From contig NZ_AP022598.1 of assembly GCF_010725485.1 (NCBI RefSeq), positions 3,658,001 through 3,722,000 of the forward strand: 64,000 bases of DNA, read 5' to 3'. The position numbers and the translations under genes are program-made. Every line of letters starts with the position of its first letter. Within the stretch, counting starts at the first letter, position 1. The stretch is from Mycolicibacterium parafortuitum (GTDB lineage: Bacteria > Actinomycetota > Actinomycetes > Mycobacteriales > Mycobacteriaceae). The notes under the pieces are model-generated. The model was not told where the DNA came from. It ran no database searches and saw nothing but the letters and a program-made list of their open reading frames with translations. Positions 50,100 through 59,984 of the stretch are shown in pieces.

Positions 50100-51836
50100 G
50101 TCCAGCGACTCTGAGCTGCGCAGCTGCTCGGCAGCCAGCCGCGCCGAGCGGGCGGCCGCGGCCCACGCCGCCCACCGGCCTGCCGCGCCGATCGGCGAGC
50201 AGTAGCCGGTGTCGGTGCGCACGATCCGGACCCCCGGTTGGCCCAGCCAGCGGGCGATCAGCGCGGTCTCCTCGACCAGCGCGCCCCCGAGCGGCCCGTC
50301 GGTGGGCAGCACGGACTGCGCGGCGGAGGTGATCGCGTCGACCACCGGCATCGGCGGAACTCCGCGCGGCGCGACACCCGCCGAGGCGAGCTGGCCGTGC
50401 CGGATCACCGCGAGGTGCCAGCCCCGGTTGCCGTCCGGGCGGGCCGCGACCAGCTCGGGGATCGCCGACAACGCCCGCAGCCGCTGGCCCCGCCACAACA
50501 CGTCGATCGTCGCGGCGGTGTGGTCGCGCAGCCGGGCGGCCGTCTCGTAGCGGTGACGTTCGGCCAGATCGGCGATCTGCGCCAGCGCCGCGGTGAGCGG
50601 CTTGTCGCAATGCCCGTCGATCAAGGCCCGCGCGGCGGCGGTGGCGGCGGCGTACCCGGCGGCGTCGGCGCCCCGCGCGGCCGGACACGGCGACACCTCC
50701 CGCTCCGGGCACGCCGGCCCGTGGACGGCGCTGCGGCCCAGCCGGTTGGTGCACGTGCGCATCCCGGTGAAGCGGGCCATCAGCGCCGCGGCGTCGTATG
50801 CGTCGGCGCGCGCACGGAACGGCCCCACCGCGCCGGCGGTGCGCGGCGAGCGCACCGCCGAGAAGCGCGGGAACGGCTCATCGGTCAGCGTCACCCACCA
50901 CCACTTGTGCGGGAACTTCGACCGCCGGTTGTACGGCGGTGCGTGGGCGGCCAGCAGTCGCAGCTCGCGCGCCCCGGCTTCGAGGTCGTGCGCGCACTCG
51001 ACGTGGTCGACCGTGACGGCCAGTGAGGCCATCTCCTTCATCCGGGTGCGTGGGTCGGCGCCGTTGTAGTACTGGGAGACCCGGCGCCGCAGATCCACCG
51101 CGGTGCCGACGTAGAGCACCTCCTTGGACGGCCCGCGGAACAGGTAGACGCCGGGCGTGCGCGGCAGGGCGCGTGCGAGGTGCTTTTTGCTGCGCTGCGC
51201 CGGGGTGACGTCGGGAAGATAGGAACGCAGCTCGGAGTACGTGTGCACGCCCTGGTTGCCGACGCGTTCGATCAGCCCGTGCAGGACGTCGACGGTGGCG
51301 CGGGCGTCGTCGAGCGCGCGGTGCGTCGGGGTGGTGGACGCACCGAACAGCCGCGCCAGCGCCGACAACTTCACGCTCGGCGCCTCGTCGCGGGTGAGCA
51401 CGCGGCGCGCCAGCGTGACGGTGCACAGCACCGGCGGCTTGGGCCACGGCAGGTGATGGCGTTCGGCGGCGGCGCGCAGGAAGCCGACGTCGAACCGGGC
51501 GTTGTGCGCGACGAGCACTGCGCCGCGGGCGAATTCGAGGAAGGCAGGCAGGACGCTGTCGATTCTCGGCGCGTCGTAGACCATCGCCGTCGTGATCCCG
51601 GTCAGCGCGACGATCTGGGGCGGGATCGCGCGACCGGGGTCGACGAGGGTGGCGAATTCGCCGAGCACCTCGCCCCCGCGTACCTTCACCGCGCCGATCT
51701 CGGTGATCGCGTCGTGCCGCTCCCCGGCGGGCCGGCCCCCCGTGGTCTCCAAATCGACCACCACAAAGGTGGTTTCACGCAGAGTCGGGTCGGCCAGCGG
51801 ATCGACATCCGCGAACGTGAGCTGACCCATGTGCTG

Positions 51837-51842
51837 AACGTA
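51837..51842 (-). promoter_or_regulatory. Predicted -10 box (TACGTT) for leaderless nuclease gene
   Basis: On the minus strand TACGTT ends 6 nt before the ATG at 51830, without a ribosome site. Confidence 0.5.
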
Positions 51843-51949
51843 GGCCGCCGCGGTGACAAGTGCGGGGAGCAGCGCCGTGACGCACGCAGCGGAGTTGTCG
51901 GTGGCCGTCGTTAGCGTGCGGCAAGACTGCGAACGAGAGGACGAATGCG

Positions 51950-52273
51950 ATGACGCATGAGCGGTGGTGGCTCGGTGACGAGCCCAGTGAACAGCCCTGT
52001 GACGAACGCCGTGTCGAACCCCGTGATGAACCCAGTGTCGGAACGGTGACGATCGATTGCGACGACTGTGCGGTGCGCGGCCCCGGCTGCCAGGACTGCG
52101 TCGTCAGCGTGCTGCTGGGGGTGCCCGAGACCCTGCACCTCGACGAGCAGCGCGCGCTGGAGGTGCTGGCCGAGGTCGGATTGGCGCCGCGGCTTCGGCT
52201 GGTGCCGATCCACCGCCACAGGGACACCGGCCACAACACCGACGACACCGGCCACAACACCGGGGTAGCCTGA
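51950..52273 (+). CDS. Small protein with CxxC-x6-CxxC motif, unknown function
   Basis: A 107-residue product. The core [20 protein letters not shown] carries four Cys in CX2CX6CX2C spacing, a likely Zn or Fe-S site, followed by [20 protein letters not shown] and a hydrophobic strand. I recall similar 'PGCxDCVV' proteins from other actinobacteria near NlpC/P60 genes, but with no known role. A GAGAGGA site lies about 9 nt before the ATG. The C-terminus ends in a 7-residue tandem duplication. Gene order suggests linkage to the NlpC/P60 gene 152 bp downstream. Confidence 0.72.
   Translation: MTHERWWLGDEPSEQPCDERRVEPRDEPSVGTVTIDCDDCAVRGPGCQDCVVSVLLGVPETLHLDEQRALEVLAEVGLAPRLRLVPIHRHRDTGHNTDDTGHNTGVA
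52223..52264. repeat. 21-bp tandem duplication in the Cys-motif gene
   Basis: Two adjacent in-frame 21-bp copies, identical except near the last base, encode DTGHNTD and DTGHNTG at the C-terminus. Confidence 0.85.
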
Positions 52274-52425
52274 CGACACGCGTTCTGCGCGCGGCGCTAC
52301 GTTCACAGGAACGGCTGTTAAATTTGCGTCTTCCGTTGGACAAGGCCGTTGCCGTTTCGTAACCTATCCGAGACCAAACTGAGTTCGAGGCGGCTCGTCA
52401 CGGCAGTTGAAGGACGCAATAGATC

Positions 52426-53586
52426 TTGAGGCTCGACCGCGTGTATTGGAGCATTCGCCGGATTCGGCAACCCCTCGTCAGCGTAGTGACCGGGCTGGCC
52501 CTCTTCGGGGCGGTGCTGACCGGACAGGCGCTGGCCGACCCCGCCGAAGACGCCCTCGCGAAACTGAACCAGTTGTCTCGCCAGGCCGAGCAGACCACCG
52601 AGGCGATGCACTCCGCCCAGCTCGATCTCGACAGCAAGCTGGCCGTCCAGCAGGCCGCGGAGGCCAAGCACGCCAGCGACGTGGCCGCGACCGAAGCGGC
52701 CAGAGACCAGCTCGTCGACTATCAGGGCAAGGTCGACAAGCTCGCCGCGGCCCAGTACATGGGTGGGCGCCCGTCCGGTTTCGACGCGATGCTGACCGCC
52801 TCCTCGCCGCAGGGCCTGATCGATCGGCTCTCCATCCAGCGGGTGATGGCCACCGAGATCCAGGCCCAGATGAAGGGGTTCCGCGACGCGGGGCAGCGGG
52901 CCGAGGTCGCCGAACGCGCGTCTGCGGCATCCGCCGCGGAGGCCAAGACCGCCGCCGAGCAGGCCGCCGCCGTGCGCGCCGAACTGCAGTCCAAGCAGAG
53001 CCAGCTGCAGACCCAGATCGCGATCGTCAAGGCGCAGTACGAGGCGCTGACACCGCACCAGCGCGAAGCCCTCGCCGCCGCGCCGCCCCCGCCGCCGGTT
53101 CCCGCCGCGGCCCCCGTTCCGCCACCGCCCGGCCAAGACCCGGCGATCATCGCCGCACCCGCGGCGCCGCCCGTGCCGGACGCTCCCGCTCCGGGTCTAC
53201 CCGGGGCGATCCCGCCCGGTGACATCGCCCCGCCCGGATCCCCGGTCGCGACCACCGTCATCCAGGCCGCGCTGAGCCGTATCGGATCGCCGTACTCGTG
53301 GGGTGGCTCGGGCCCGGGCGCCTTCGACTGCTCCGGGCTGGTGATGTGGTCGTTCCAGCAGGCCGGGATCGCGCTGCCGCATTCCAGCCAGGCGCTGGCC
53401 CGAGGCGGGCAGCCGGTCTCGACCGATCAGATGCAGCCCGGTGACCTGGTCACCTATTACTCCGACGCGTCGCATGTCGGTATCTACATCGGCGACGGAA
53501 TGATGGTGCACGCCTCCACCTACGGCACACCGGTGCGCGTTGCCCCGGTGAACAATGCGCCGATCTACAACGTCCGTCGTTACTAG
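52426..53586 (+). CDS. NlpC/P60 peptidoglycan endopeptidase with coiled-coil domain (Rv2190c-like)
   Basis: A 386-residue exported peptidoglycan D,L-endopeptidase candidate. The N-terminus is a signal peptide (hydrophobic VVTGLALFGAVLTG, cleavage near ALA-DP). Residues 35-210 form a long coiled coil (EDALAKLNQLSRQAEQTTEA onward), then a Pro-rich linker (about 210-275). The C-terminal NlpC/P60 domain has catalytic Cys in GAFDCSGLVMWSFQQAG, His in SDASHVGIYIGDGMMVHAST and the third residue in that block. The start is a TTG (52426) that gives MRLDRVYW, matching my memory of the M. tuberculosis N-terminus. It is adjacent to a putative envelope metallopeptidase. Confidence 0.93.
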   Translation: MRLDRVYWSIRRIRQPLVSVVTGLALFGAVLTGQALADPAEDALAKLNQLSRQAEQTTEAMHSAQLDLDSKLAVQQAAEAKHASDVAATEAARDQLVDYQGKVDKLAAAQYMGGRPSGFDAMLTASSPQGLIDRLSIQRVMATEIQAQMKGFRDAGQRAEVAERASAASAAEAKTAAEQAAAVRAELQSKQSQLQTQIAIVKAQYEALTPHQREALAAAPPPPPVPAAAPVPPPPGQDPAIIAAPAAPPVPDAPAPGLPGAIPPGDIAPPGSPVATTVIQAALSRIGSPYSWGGSGPGAFDCSGLVMWSFQQAGIALPHSSQALARGGQPVSTDQMQPGDLVTYYSDASHVGIYIGDGMMVHASTYGTPVRVAPVNNAPIYNVRRY

Positions 53587-54367
53587 ACCGGCGCTCGGCG
53601 CGGTGCTCGGCGCCGAGTTGATCTGCGCGGTGCTGTTGACGGCAGGTCCGTTGGCGTCATCGCCCGGTCCCGCCGTGGCCGCGCCGGCCCCGCTCACCCG
53701 GGCCGTCGCCGCCGCGCCGATGTCCCACAGCGTGCCGCTGCCCGACGGCCGCACCGCCGTACTGGCCGATCTGGGCGCCCGCGACGGTGCCGCACTGCTC
53801 GACCGTATCGCCGAGGAACTGCCCGGAGCCGTCGCCGCGGTCACCGGATTCTGGGGCGACCGATGGCACCGCGAGATCCCGATCGTCGTGGCCGCCACGG
53901 CCGGCCAGTTCGCGACGCTGGCGGGCGGGGGAGCCGACATCGCCGCGACCACCACCGCCGAACGCATCACGTTCTCGCCCGCGGCGGCCGCGATGAACGA
54001 CGCCGACCTGCGAACGGTGTTGCGACACGAGCTCTTCCATTTCGCCGCCAGGCCCGACACGGCCGCCGACGCGCCGGTGTGGCTGACCGAGGGGGTCGCC
54101 GACTACGTCGGACGGCGGGCGGCGCCCGTGCCGCCGCGCGCACCCGGCGCACTGCCGACCGACGCCGAGCTGGCCACGCCGGGGCCAGGGCGCTCGGCCG
54201 CCTACGACCGCGCCTGGGAGTTCGCGTCCTACATCGCGCACACCTACGGACCGGACAAGCTGCGTGCGCTCTACGTCGCGGCGTGCGGACCCGGCCATCC
54301 CGACGTCGCGACCGCCGTGCGGACCACGCTCGGGGTGGACCCGTCGACCCTGACGGCGGCACCGTGA
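53555..54367 (+). CDS. Exported HExxH metallopeptidase-like protein (Rv2189c-like)
   Basis: A 270-residue exported protein annotated elsewhere as hypothetical. It has a signal peptide (LGAVLGAELICAVLLTAGPL to AVAAP), and the motif LRHELFHFA (HExxH, about residues 150-158) followed by VWLTEGVADYVGRR with the third-ligand Glu about 20 residues on, the gluzincin/peptidase-MA arrangement. The catalytic set looks complete, so a zinc protease is plausible, though unproven. The start at 53555 overlaps the NlpC/P60 gene by 32 bp; a GTG at 53603 would cut the signal. Its stop overlaps pimB' by 4 bp. Confidence 0.78.
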   Translation: MRRSTTSVVTRPALGAVLGAELICAVLLTAGPLASSPGPAVAAPAPLTRAVAAAPMSHSVPLPDGRTAVLADLGARDGAALLDRIAEELPGAVAAVTGFWGDRWHREIPIVVAATAGQFATLAGGGADIAATTTAERITFSPAAAAMNDADLRTVLRHELFHFAARPDTAADAPVWLTEGVADYVGRRAAPVPPRAPGALPTDAELATPGPGRSAAYDRAWEFASYIAHTYGPDKLRALYVAACGPGHPDVATAVRTTLGVDPSTLTAAP

Positions 54368-55500
54368 AACGGCTGCTGCTGGTCACCAACGACTTCCCGC
54401 CGCGCCGCGGCGGCATCCAGTCCTATCTGGAGGCGCTGGTCGGTCACCTGGTCGCCTCACAGCAGTGCGAGCTGACCGTGTACGCACCGAAGTGGAAGGG
54501 CGCCGAGGACTACGACTCGGTCGCCGCGGCCACCGGCTATCGCGTGGTGCGACACCCCGGCACGCTGATGCTGCCCGAACCGACGGTGGCGCTGCGAATG
54601 CGCAAGCTGATCGCCGAGCACGGTATCGAGACCGTGTGGTTCGGCGCGGCTGCACCGTTGGCGCTGATGGCGCCCCTGGCCCGCGCGGCCGGCGCCCAGC
54701 GGGTGATCGCCAGCACGCACGGCCACGAGGTCGGCTGGTCGATGCTGCCGCTGGCCCGAACGGCGTTGCGCCGCATCGGCACCGACACCGACGTCGTCAC
54801 CTACATCAGCGCCTACACCCGGCGCCGGTTCTCGTCGGCGTTCGGTCCCGACGCCGCACTCGAGTACGTGCCGCCCGGCGTGGACACCGAACGGTTCGTG
54901 CCCGACGAGGTCGCCCGCGCGGAGATGCGGGCCCGCTACCGGCTAGGGCAGCGGCCCGTCGTCGTCTGCGTATCCCGGCTGGTCCCGCGCAAGGGGCAGG
55001 ACATGCTGATCCGGGCGCTGCCCGCGATCCGGCAGCGGGTTCCCGGGGCGGCGCTGGTGATCGTCGGCGGCGGCCCGTACCGCAACTCGCTGCACCGGCT
55101 GGCCCACGATTTCGGCGTCGCCGAGGACGTGGTGTTCACCGACGGTGTGCCGGGCGAGGAGCTGCCGGCCCACCACGCGATGGCCGATGTCTTCGCGATG
55201 CCTTGCCGCACAAGGGGATACGGACTCGACGTGGAAGGCCTCGGCATCGTCTACCTGGAGGCGTCCGCCACCGGCGTGCCGGTGGTCGCCGGCCGGTCGG
55301 GCGGTGCACCCGAGACCGTGGTCGACGGCGAGACGGGGCTGGTCGTCGACGGGTGGAACGTCGGGGAGATCGCCGCGTCGGTCGCCGACCTGCTGTCCGA
55401 CCCGGACCGGGCCGCGGCGATGGGTGCCGCGGGCAGACAATGGGTGGTCGACAACTGGCGCTGGAGCCGGCAGGCCGAGCGCCTCGCGGCGCTTCTCTAA
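54364..55500 (+). CDS. pimB: GDP-mannose-dependent alpha-(1->6)-phosphatidylinositol monomannoside mannosyltransferase
   Basis: A 378-residue GT4 (GT-B) enzyme matching from memory PimB' (Rv2188c), which adds the second mannose in PIM synthesis at the cytosolic membrane face. Blocks: [77 protein letters not shown] and [20 protein letters not shown] with the EX7E-type catalytic Glu. The GTG at 54364 overlaps the preceding stop by 4 bp. Its stop is interlocked with the fadD15 stop. Rv2181-type mannosyltransferase lies 6 kb away. Confidence 0.93.
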   Translation: MKRLLLVTNDFPPRRGGIQSYLEALVGHLVASQQCELTVYAPKWKGAEDYDSVAAATGYRVVRHPGTLMLPEPTVALRMRKLIAEHGIETVWFGAAAPLALMAPLARAAGAQRVIASTHGHEVGWSMLPLARTALRRIGTDTDVVTYISAYTRRRFSSAFGPDAALEYVPPGVDTERFVPDEVARAEMRARYRLGQRPVVVCVSRLVPRKGQDMLIRALPAIRQRVPGAALVIVGGGPYRNSLHRLAHDFGVAEDVVFTDGVPGEELPAHHAMADVFAMPCRTRGYGLDVEGLGIVYLEASATGVPVVAGRSGGAPETVVDGETGLVVDGWNVGEIAASVADLLSDPDRAAAMGAAGRQWVVDNWRWSRQAERLAALL

Positions 55501-57305
55501 CCCTTGCTGTAGAGCGCCTCGATGTCGGCGGCGAACTTCTCCGCCACCACCTTGCGCTTGACCTTCAGCGTCGGGGTGAGCTCACCGGTGTCCTCGGTGA
55601 AGTCGACCGGCAGGATCCGGAACTTGCGGATCTGTTCGGCTTTGGACACCGCCGAGTTGGCCTCCTTGACCGCCAGCTCGATCTCGTTGCGCAGATCGGG
55701 GTCCTCGGACAGCTCGGCGACCGAGGCCCCGGAACCCTTGCCGTGGCGCTCTTTCCAGCCCGGGAACGCCTCGACGTCGATGGTGATCAGCGCCGCGATG
55801 AACGGCTGCTGGTCGCCGACGGCCATCGCCTGGCTGATCAGCGGATGTGCGCGCAGCCGATCTTCGAGCAGTGCGGGGGCGACGTTCTTGCCGCCCGCGG
55901 TCACGATGATCTCCTTCTTGCGGCCGACGATCGTCAGGAAGCCGTCGTCGTCGATCGCGCCGAGGTCGCCGGTGTGGAACCAGCCGTCGGTGAACACGGC
56001 CCGGGTCTCCTCCTCGTTGCCCCAGTAGCCGTTGAACACCACGCCGCCCTTGACCAGCAGCTCACCGTCCTCGCCGAGCTTCATGCTGTTGCCCGGGACC
56101 AGCTTGCCGACCGAACCGACCTTCAGGTCGCCGATCCGGTTCACGGTGATCGCGGCGCTGGTCTCGGTCAGGCCGTAGCCCTCGTAGATGGACAAGCCGA
56201 CGCCCCGGTAGAAGTGCCCGAGGCGAGCACCCAGCGGCGCGCCGCCGGAGATCGCGGCGTGGCAGTTCCCGCCGAGAGCCGCCCGCAACTTGCCGTAGAC
56301 CAGCTTGTCGAACAGGGCGTGCTTGAGGCGCAGCACCAGCGAGGGCCCGCCCTCGTCCTGGGACTTGCTCCACTCGATCGCGGTGTGGGCCGCCGCGGCG
56401 AAGATCTTGCCCTTGCCGCCGTTCTCGGCGTTCAGCTCGGCGGTGTTGTACACCTTCTCGAACACCCGGGGCACCGAGACCACCAGCGTCGGCTTGAACA
56501 CCGAGAACATCGGCACCAGGTTCTTGATGTCGCTGGTGAAGCCCAGCGTCACGCCGTTGGTGAACGCGCCGATGGTCAGCGCGCGGGCCAGCACGTGCGC
56601 CAGCGGCAGGAACACCAGCAGCTTCTCGCCCGGGGCGAGGTGATCCGGGAAGCACTCCTTCGCGCCGCGGATCTCGTAGAGCAGATTGGAGTGGGTCAGC
56701 TGGCAGCCCTTCGGCCGGCCCGTGGTGCCCGAGGTGTAGATCAGCGTCGCGGCGTCCGAGGACGTGATCGCGGCGACCCGCTCGTCGACGGCGGCCGGGT
56801 CGACTCCGGCGCCCGCCTCGGCGAGTTCGTCGATCGCCGGGGTGCCCGAGCCGTCGATGACGTACACCTTGCGCAGGTCCGGGAGGCTGTCGCGCTGCTG
56901 CTCGATACGGGCGGCGTGCGCATCGGTCTCGGCGATCGCGGCGACGGCACCGGAGTCGCTCAGCACGAACTGAACCTGCTCGGCGGAGCTGGTCTCGTAG
57001 ATCGGCACCGTCACCGCGCCGACCGACAGGATCGCGAAATCCAGGACCGGCCATTCGTAGCGGGTCGCCGACAGCAGCGCCACGCGGTCACCGGGTGCGA
57101 CACCCTGGGCGATCAGGCCACGCGCGGCCGACCGGATCTCCTGGGCGGCCTGCCTGCTCGTCACGTCCACCCAATTGCCATCGACGAGACGCTGGAAGAT
57201 CACCAGATCGGGATTGTCGCGCTCGTGCGAGTACACGGCTGCGACAATGTTGTCGCGCTCGCCGACGGTGAACGAGGCCGGGACGGTGAACTCACGCGAG
57301 GTCAT
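55497..57305 (-). CDS. fadD15: Long-chain fatty-acid--CoA ligase (FadD15 type)
   Basis: A 602-residue acyl-CoA synthetase, the same size class as FadD15 (Rv2187). The AMP-binding signature is [20 protein letters not shown], the gate region [14 protein letters not shown], and the C-terminal motifs [20 protein letters not shown] and [16 protein letters not shown] are intact. The catalytic Lys of the C-domain is in [15 protein letters not shown]. It makes acyl-CoA for lipid metabolism. A TAGGAT box lies 8 nt before the ATG, giving at most a very short leader. Convergent and interlocked with pimB'. Confidence 0.95.
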   Translation of the reverse strand: MTSREFTVPASFTVGERDNIVAAVYSHERDNPDLVIFQRLVDGNWVDVTSRQAAQEIRSAARGLIAQGVAPGDRVALLSATRYEWPVLDFAILSVGAVTVPIYETSSAEQVQFVLSDSGAVAAIAETDAHAARIEQQRDSLPDLRKVYVIDGSGTPAIDELAEAGAGVDPAAVDERVAAITSSDAATLIYTSGTTGRPKGCQLTHSNLLYEIRGAKECFPDHLAPGEKLLVFLPLAHVLARALTIGAFTNGVTLGFTSDIKNLVPMFSVFKPTLVVSVPRVFEKVYNTAELNAENGGKGKIFAAAAHTAIEWSKSQDEGGPSLVLRLKHALFDKLVYGKLRAALGGNCHAAISGGAPLGARLGHFYRGVGLSIYEGYGLTETSAAITVNRIGDLKVGSVGKLVPGNSMKLGEDGELLVKGGVVFNGYWGNEEETRAVFTDGWFHTGDLGAIDDDGFLTIVGRKKEIIVTAGGKNVAPALLEDRLRAHPLISQAMAVGDQQPFIAALITIDVEAFPGWKERHGKGSGASVAELSEDPDLRNEIELAVKEANSAVSKAEQIRKFRILPVDFTEDTGELTPTLKVKRKVVAEKFAADIEALYSKG

Positions 57306-57367
57306 GAACCGAAATCCTAGTCGTCCCGCGTTCGGCGCAGTTCGGGCGTGTGTGAAGCTTGTCTGTC

Positions 57368-57757
57368 ATGAACAGCATCCAGATCGCTGACGAGACTTTC
57401 ATCGCCGCCGATCCGGTCGAGGTCGGCGCCGCGGTCGCCGACCGGTCGCGCTGGTCGCGGTGGTGGCCCGACCTGCGTCTGGAAGTGGTCGAGGACCGGG
57501 GCGAGGCCGGTCAGCGCTGGAAGGTGACCGGCGCCCTGACCGGGACCATGGAGGTCTGGCTGGAGAAGGTGTTGGACGGAGTGGTGCTGCACTATTTCCT
57601 GCATGCCGAACCGTCGGGCGCATCGGCCGCGGCGCTCGCGAAGATGAATCTGCCGAAGATGAACCATCGCAGGCGGGTGGCGGGCAAGGACATGGCCTTC
57701 GAGATCAAACAGGCTCTTGAGGCGGACCGACCGGTCGGGGTGTCGCGGCTGGCCTGA
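57368..57757 (+). CDS. SRPBCC-like protein of unknown function (Rv2186c-like)
   Basis: A 129-residue protein, the length I recall for Rv2186c. The pattern of an N-terminal strand (IQIADETFIAADPVEVGAAV), the SRWSRWWPDLRLEVVED turn, antiparallel strands and a C-terminal helix (RVAGKDMAFEIKQALEADRP) suggests an SRPBCC/START-like fold, consistent with the next gene being a clear member. The ligand is unknown. The ATG at 57368 is preferred over the TTG at 57359. It starts the run with TB16.3 and the ArsA-like ATPase, divergent from fadD15. Confidence 0.8.
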   Translation: MNSIQIADETFIAADPVEVGAAVADRSRWSRWWPDLRLEVVEDRGEAGQRWKVTGALTGTMEVWLEKVLDGVVLHYFLHAEPSGASAAALAKMNLPKMNHRRRVAGKDMAFEIKQALEADRPVGVSRLA

Positions 57758-57831
57758 AGTATCGCGGCCACACCGGCGACGGAAGAGTAGATTTCTGGCC
57801 AGCGACCAGACCACAGCGGGGGAAGGTTCCA

Positions 57832-58269
57832 TTGGCAGACAAGACGGCGCAGACCATCTATATCGATGCCGACCCGGCGACGGTGATGGACGTCATCGCC
57901 GACATCGGTTCCTACCCGGATTGGGTCGCCGAATACAAAGAGACCGAGGTTCTCGAAACCGACGACGAGGGCTATCCGAAGAAGGCGCGACTGGTGCTGG
58001 ATGCCGCGGTGCTCAGGGACACCATGGTGCTGGTCTACCAGTGGCCCGCCGACCATGCCTCGGTGACGTGGTCGTTGGAATCGAGCACGCTGCTCAAGGC
58101 GCTCGACGGCGCATATCGGTTGGTGCCGAAGGGATCTGGCACCGAGGTCACCTACGAGTTGTCCGTCGACCTGATGATCCCGATGATCGGGCTGCTCAAA
58201 CGCAAGGCCGAGCGCCGATTGACCGACACCGCGCTGAAGGACCTCAAGAAACGAGTGGAGGCTGACTGA
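57832..58269 (+). CDS. TB16.3: SRPBCC/polyketide cyclase-like protein (TB16.3, Rv2185c-like)
   Basis: A 145-residue SRPBCC (Bet v1/START-like) protein. Typical parts are QTIYIDADPATVMDVIADIG, SYPDWVAEYKETEVLETDDE and the long C-terminal helix LLKRKAERRLTDTALKDLKK. Such proteins bind hydrophobic ligands; M. tuberculosis TB16.3 is an antigen of unknown function. The start is a TTG at 57832 with a GGGGGAAGG site. The next gene's frame begins around its stop codon, implying coupling. Confidence 0.88.
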   Translation: MADKTAQTIYIDADPATVMDVIADIGSYPDWVAEYKETEVLETDDEGYPKKARLVLDAAVLRDTMVLVYQWPADHASVTWSLESSTLLKALDGAYRLVPKGSGTEVTYELSVDLMIPMIGLLKRKAERRLTDTALKDLKKRVEAD

Positions 58270-58294
58270 GGGCAGCCACGCGGCCCGGATCAGT

Positions 58295-59518
58295 TTGTTC
58301 GTCGGCAAGGGCGGCGTAGGGAAGTCGACGTTGGCGACCGCGACCGCGGTGCGTGCTGCGCGCGCCGGGATGCGGGTGCTCATCGTGTCCACCGACCAGG
58401 CGCACTCCACCGGTGACGTGCTCGGTGTCGACCTCGTCCCGACCGGGCTGCGCGAACCCACCCGGGTACTTGCCGAACTCGACACCGACGCCGGCGGCGG
58501 ATCCCTCGACGCGCTGGCGCTCGACACGCTCGCCCTGCTGGCCGCGCGCTGGCGTGAGATCGCCCGCCCGCTGGCGGCGCAGTTCCCCGAATCCGAGATC
58601 GGAGACATTGCGCCCGAAGAACTTTCGGCGCTGCCGGGGGTGCAGGAGGTGCTCGGTCTGCACGAGGTCGGCGAGCTCGCGGACTCCGGTGCGTGGGATC
58701 TCGTGGTGGTCGACTGTGCCTCCACCGCCGATGCGATGCGGATGCTGACGCTGCCCGCGACGTTCGCGCTGTACCTGGAACGGGCCTGGCCCCGGCATCG
58801 CAGGCTCTCCAGCGGCGACGATGGGCGCACCGTGGTGCTGGTGGACCTGATGGAGCGCCTCGGCGCGGGCACCGAGGCGCTGAGCACCATGCTCACCGAC
58901 GGTTCCCGGGTCAGCGCCCACCTGGTCATGACGCCGGAACGGGTGGTGGCGGCCGAGGCGGTGCGCACGCTGGGCACGTTGTCGTTGATGGGTGTGCAGG
59001 TCGAAGAATTGATCGTGAATCAGATTCTGGTCCAGGATGATTCGTTCGAATACCAGAACCTGCCCGCACATCCGGCGTTCGACTGGTACTCCGCCCGGAT
59101 CTCCGAGCAGCAGGCTGTGCTCGGGGACCTCGACCGGCAGATCGGCGACGTGCAGTTGGTGCTGGTGCCGCATCTGTCCGGCGAGCCGATCGGGCCCAAA
59201 GCCCTCGGCGAGTTGCTCGACGCCGCGCGCAGGCGCGACGGCTCGCCGCCTCCGGGCCCGCTGCGGCCGGTCGTCGACCGCGAGTCAGGAACCGGCCTGG
59301 ACGCGGTCTACCGGCTGCGCCTCGAGCTGCCACAGGTGGACGCCGCCGCGCTGTCGTTGGGTAGGGTCGACGATGACTTGATCATCGGCGTCGGCGCGAT
59401 GCGACGCCGGGTTCGCCTGGCGTCGGTGCTGCGGCGGTGCATCGTCATCGGCGCGCAGCTGCGCGGTAGCGAGCTGACGGTGCGATTTCGACCGAATCCG
59501 GAGGTGTGGCCGCGGTGA
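58295..59518 (+). CDS. ArsA/GET3-like P-loop ATPase (Rv2184c-like); start uncertain
   Basis: A protein of about 407-418 residues with a deviant Walker A (FVGKGGVGKSTLATATAV), switch-like VLIVSTDQAHSTGDVLGVDL and VVDCASTADAMRML, as in ArsA/GET3/MinD ATPases. The client is unknown. The TTG at 58295 is the first standard start but would remove half of the strand that precedes the P-loop (ARISLFVGKGG). The frame is open back to 58238, where the only plausible alternative is a CTG at 58262, overlapping the TB16.3 stop. True 5' end is therefore uncertain. A 4-bp overlap couples it to the next gene. Confidence 0.85.
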   Translation: MFVGKGGVGKSTLATATAVRAARAGMRVLIVSTDQAHSTGDVLGVDLVPTGLREPTRVLAELDTDAGGGSLDALALDTLALLAARWREIARPLAAQFPESEIGDIAPEELSALPGVQEVLGLHEVGELADSGAWDLVVVDCASTADAMRMLTLPATFALYLERAWPRHRRLSSGDDGRTVVLVDLMERLGAGTEALSTMLTDGSRVSAHLVMTPERVVAAEAVRTLGTLSLMGVQVEELIVNQILVQDDSFEYQNLPAHPAFDWYSARISEQQAVLGDLDRQIGDVQLVLVPHLSGEPIGPKALGELLDAARRRDGSPPPGPLRPVVDRESGTGLDAVYRLRLELPQVDAAALSLGRVDDDLIIGVGAMRRRVRLASVLRRCIVIGAQLRGSELTVRFRPNPEVWPR

Positions 59519-59907
59519 GTGGTTCGCACGCCGAGCTGGGGCCGGAACTGCGGGCGCTCGCCCAGTCCATCCTGGACAAGCTCGACCCCGCCATCAGGCT
59601 GGCCGCCGCGCGCGCCCAGGCCGCCGGCGGCGGCCCCGGACCGTGCCAGCAGGTGTGGTGCCCGGTGTGCGCGCTGGCCGCGCTGATCTCGGGTGAGCAG
59701 CATCCGCTGCTCACCGTCGTCGCCGAACACAGCGTGGCGCTGCTGACCCTGCTCAAGGCGATGGTCGAGGACATGGAGGCCGCACCCGCGGCCGCTGAAT
59801 CGCCGCACCCGCCGGACCCGTCTCCGGACGATCCCGGCCCGCCCGATCCGGCGCCGCCGGATCCGCCCGGCCGCTATCAGCACATCCCTGTCAGCATCGA
59901 CGAGTGA
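59515..59907 (+). CDS. Conserved small protein with Cys motif and Pro-rich tail (Rv2183c-like)
   Basis: A 130-residue protein of unknown function. A helical N-terminus (AELGPELRALAQSILDKLDP) is followed by CQQVWCPVCALAALISGEQH with three cysteines (CX4CX2C), a hydrophobic helix and a Pro/Asp-rich tail (HPPDPSPDDPGPPDPAPPDP). The GTG at 59515 overlaps the ATPase stop in GTGA; a GTG at 59506 is possible. Pairing with an ArsA-like ATPase and TB16.3 appears conserved in mycobacteria as far as I recall, suggesting a joint function. Confidence 0.82.
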   Translation: MSGSHAELGPELRALAQSILDKLDPAIRLAAARAQAAGGGPGPCQQVWCPVCALAALISGEQHPLLTVVAEHSVALLTLLKAMVEDMEAAPAAAESPHPPDPSPDDPGPPDPAPPDPPGRYQHIPVSIDE

Positions 59908-59984
59908 CCCCCGCGGGTACATCTGTGGTCGCACACACAGGCCGTGGGTAAAGTTGTCGCAGAGCATAATCTTTCGGAGGGTCC

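Noticed and set aside
52274..52425. c-di-AMP (ydaO-type) riboswitch before the NlpC/P60 gene
   Set aside because: Such elements precede some actinobacterial wall-hydrolase genes, but the 152-bp leader is short and I could not find the conserved core segments.
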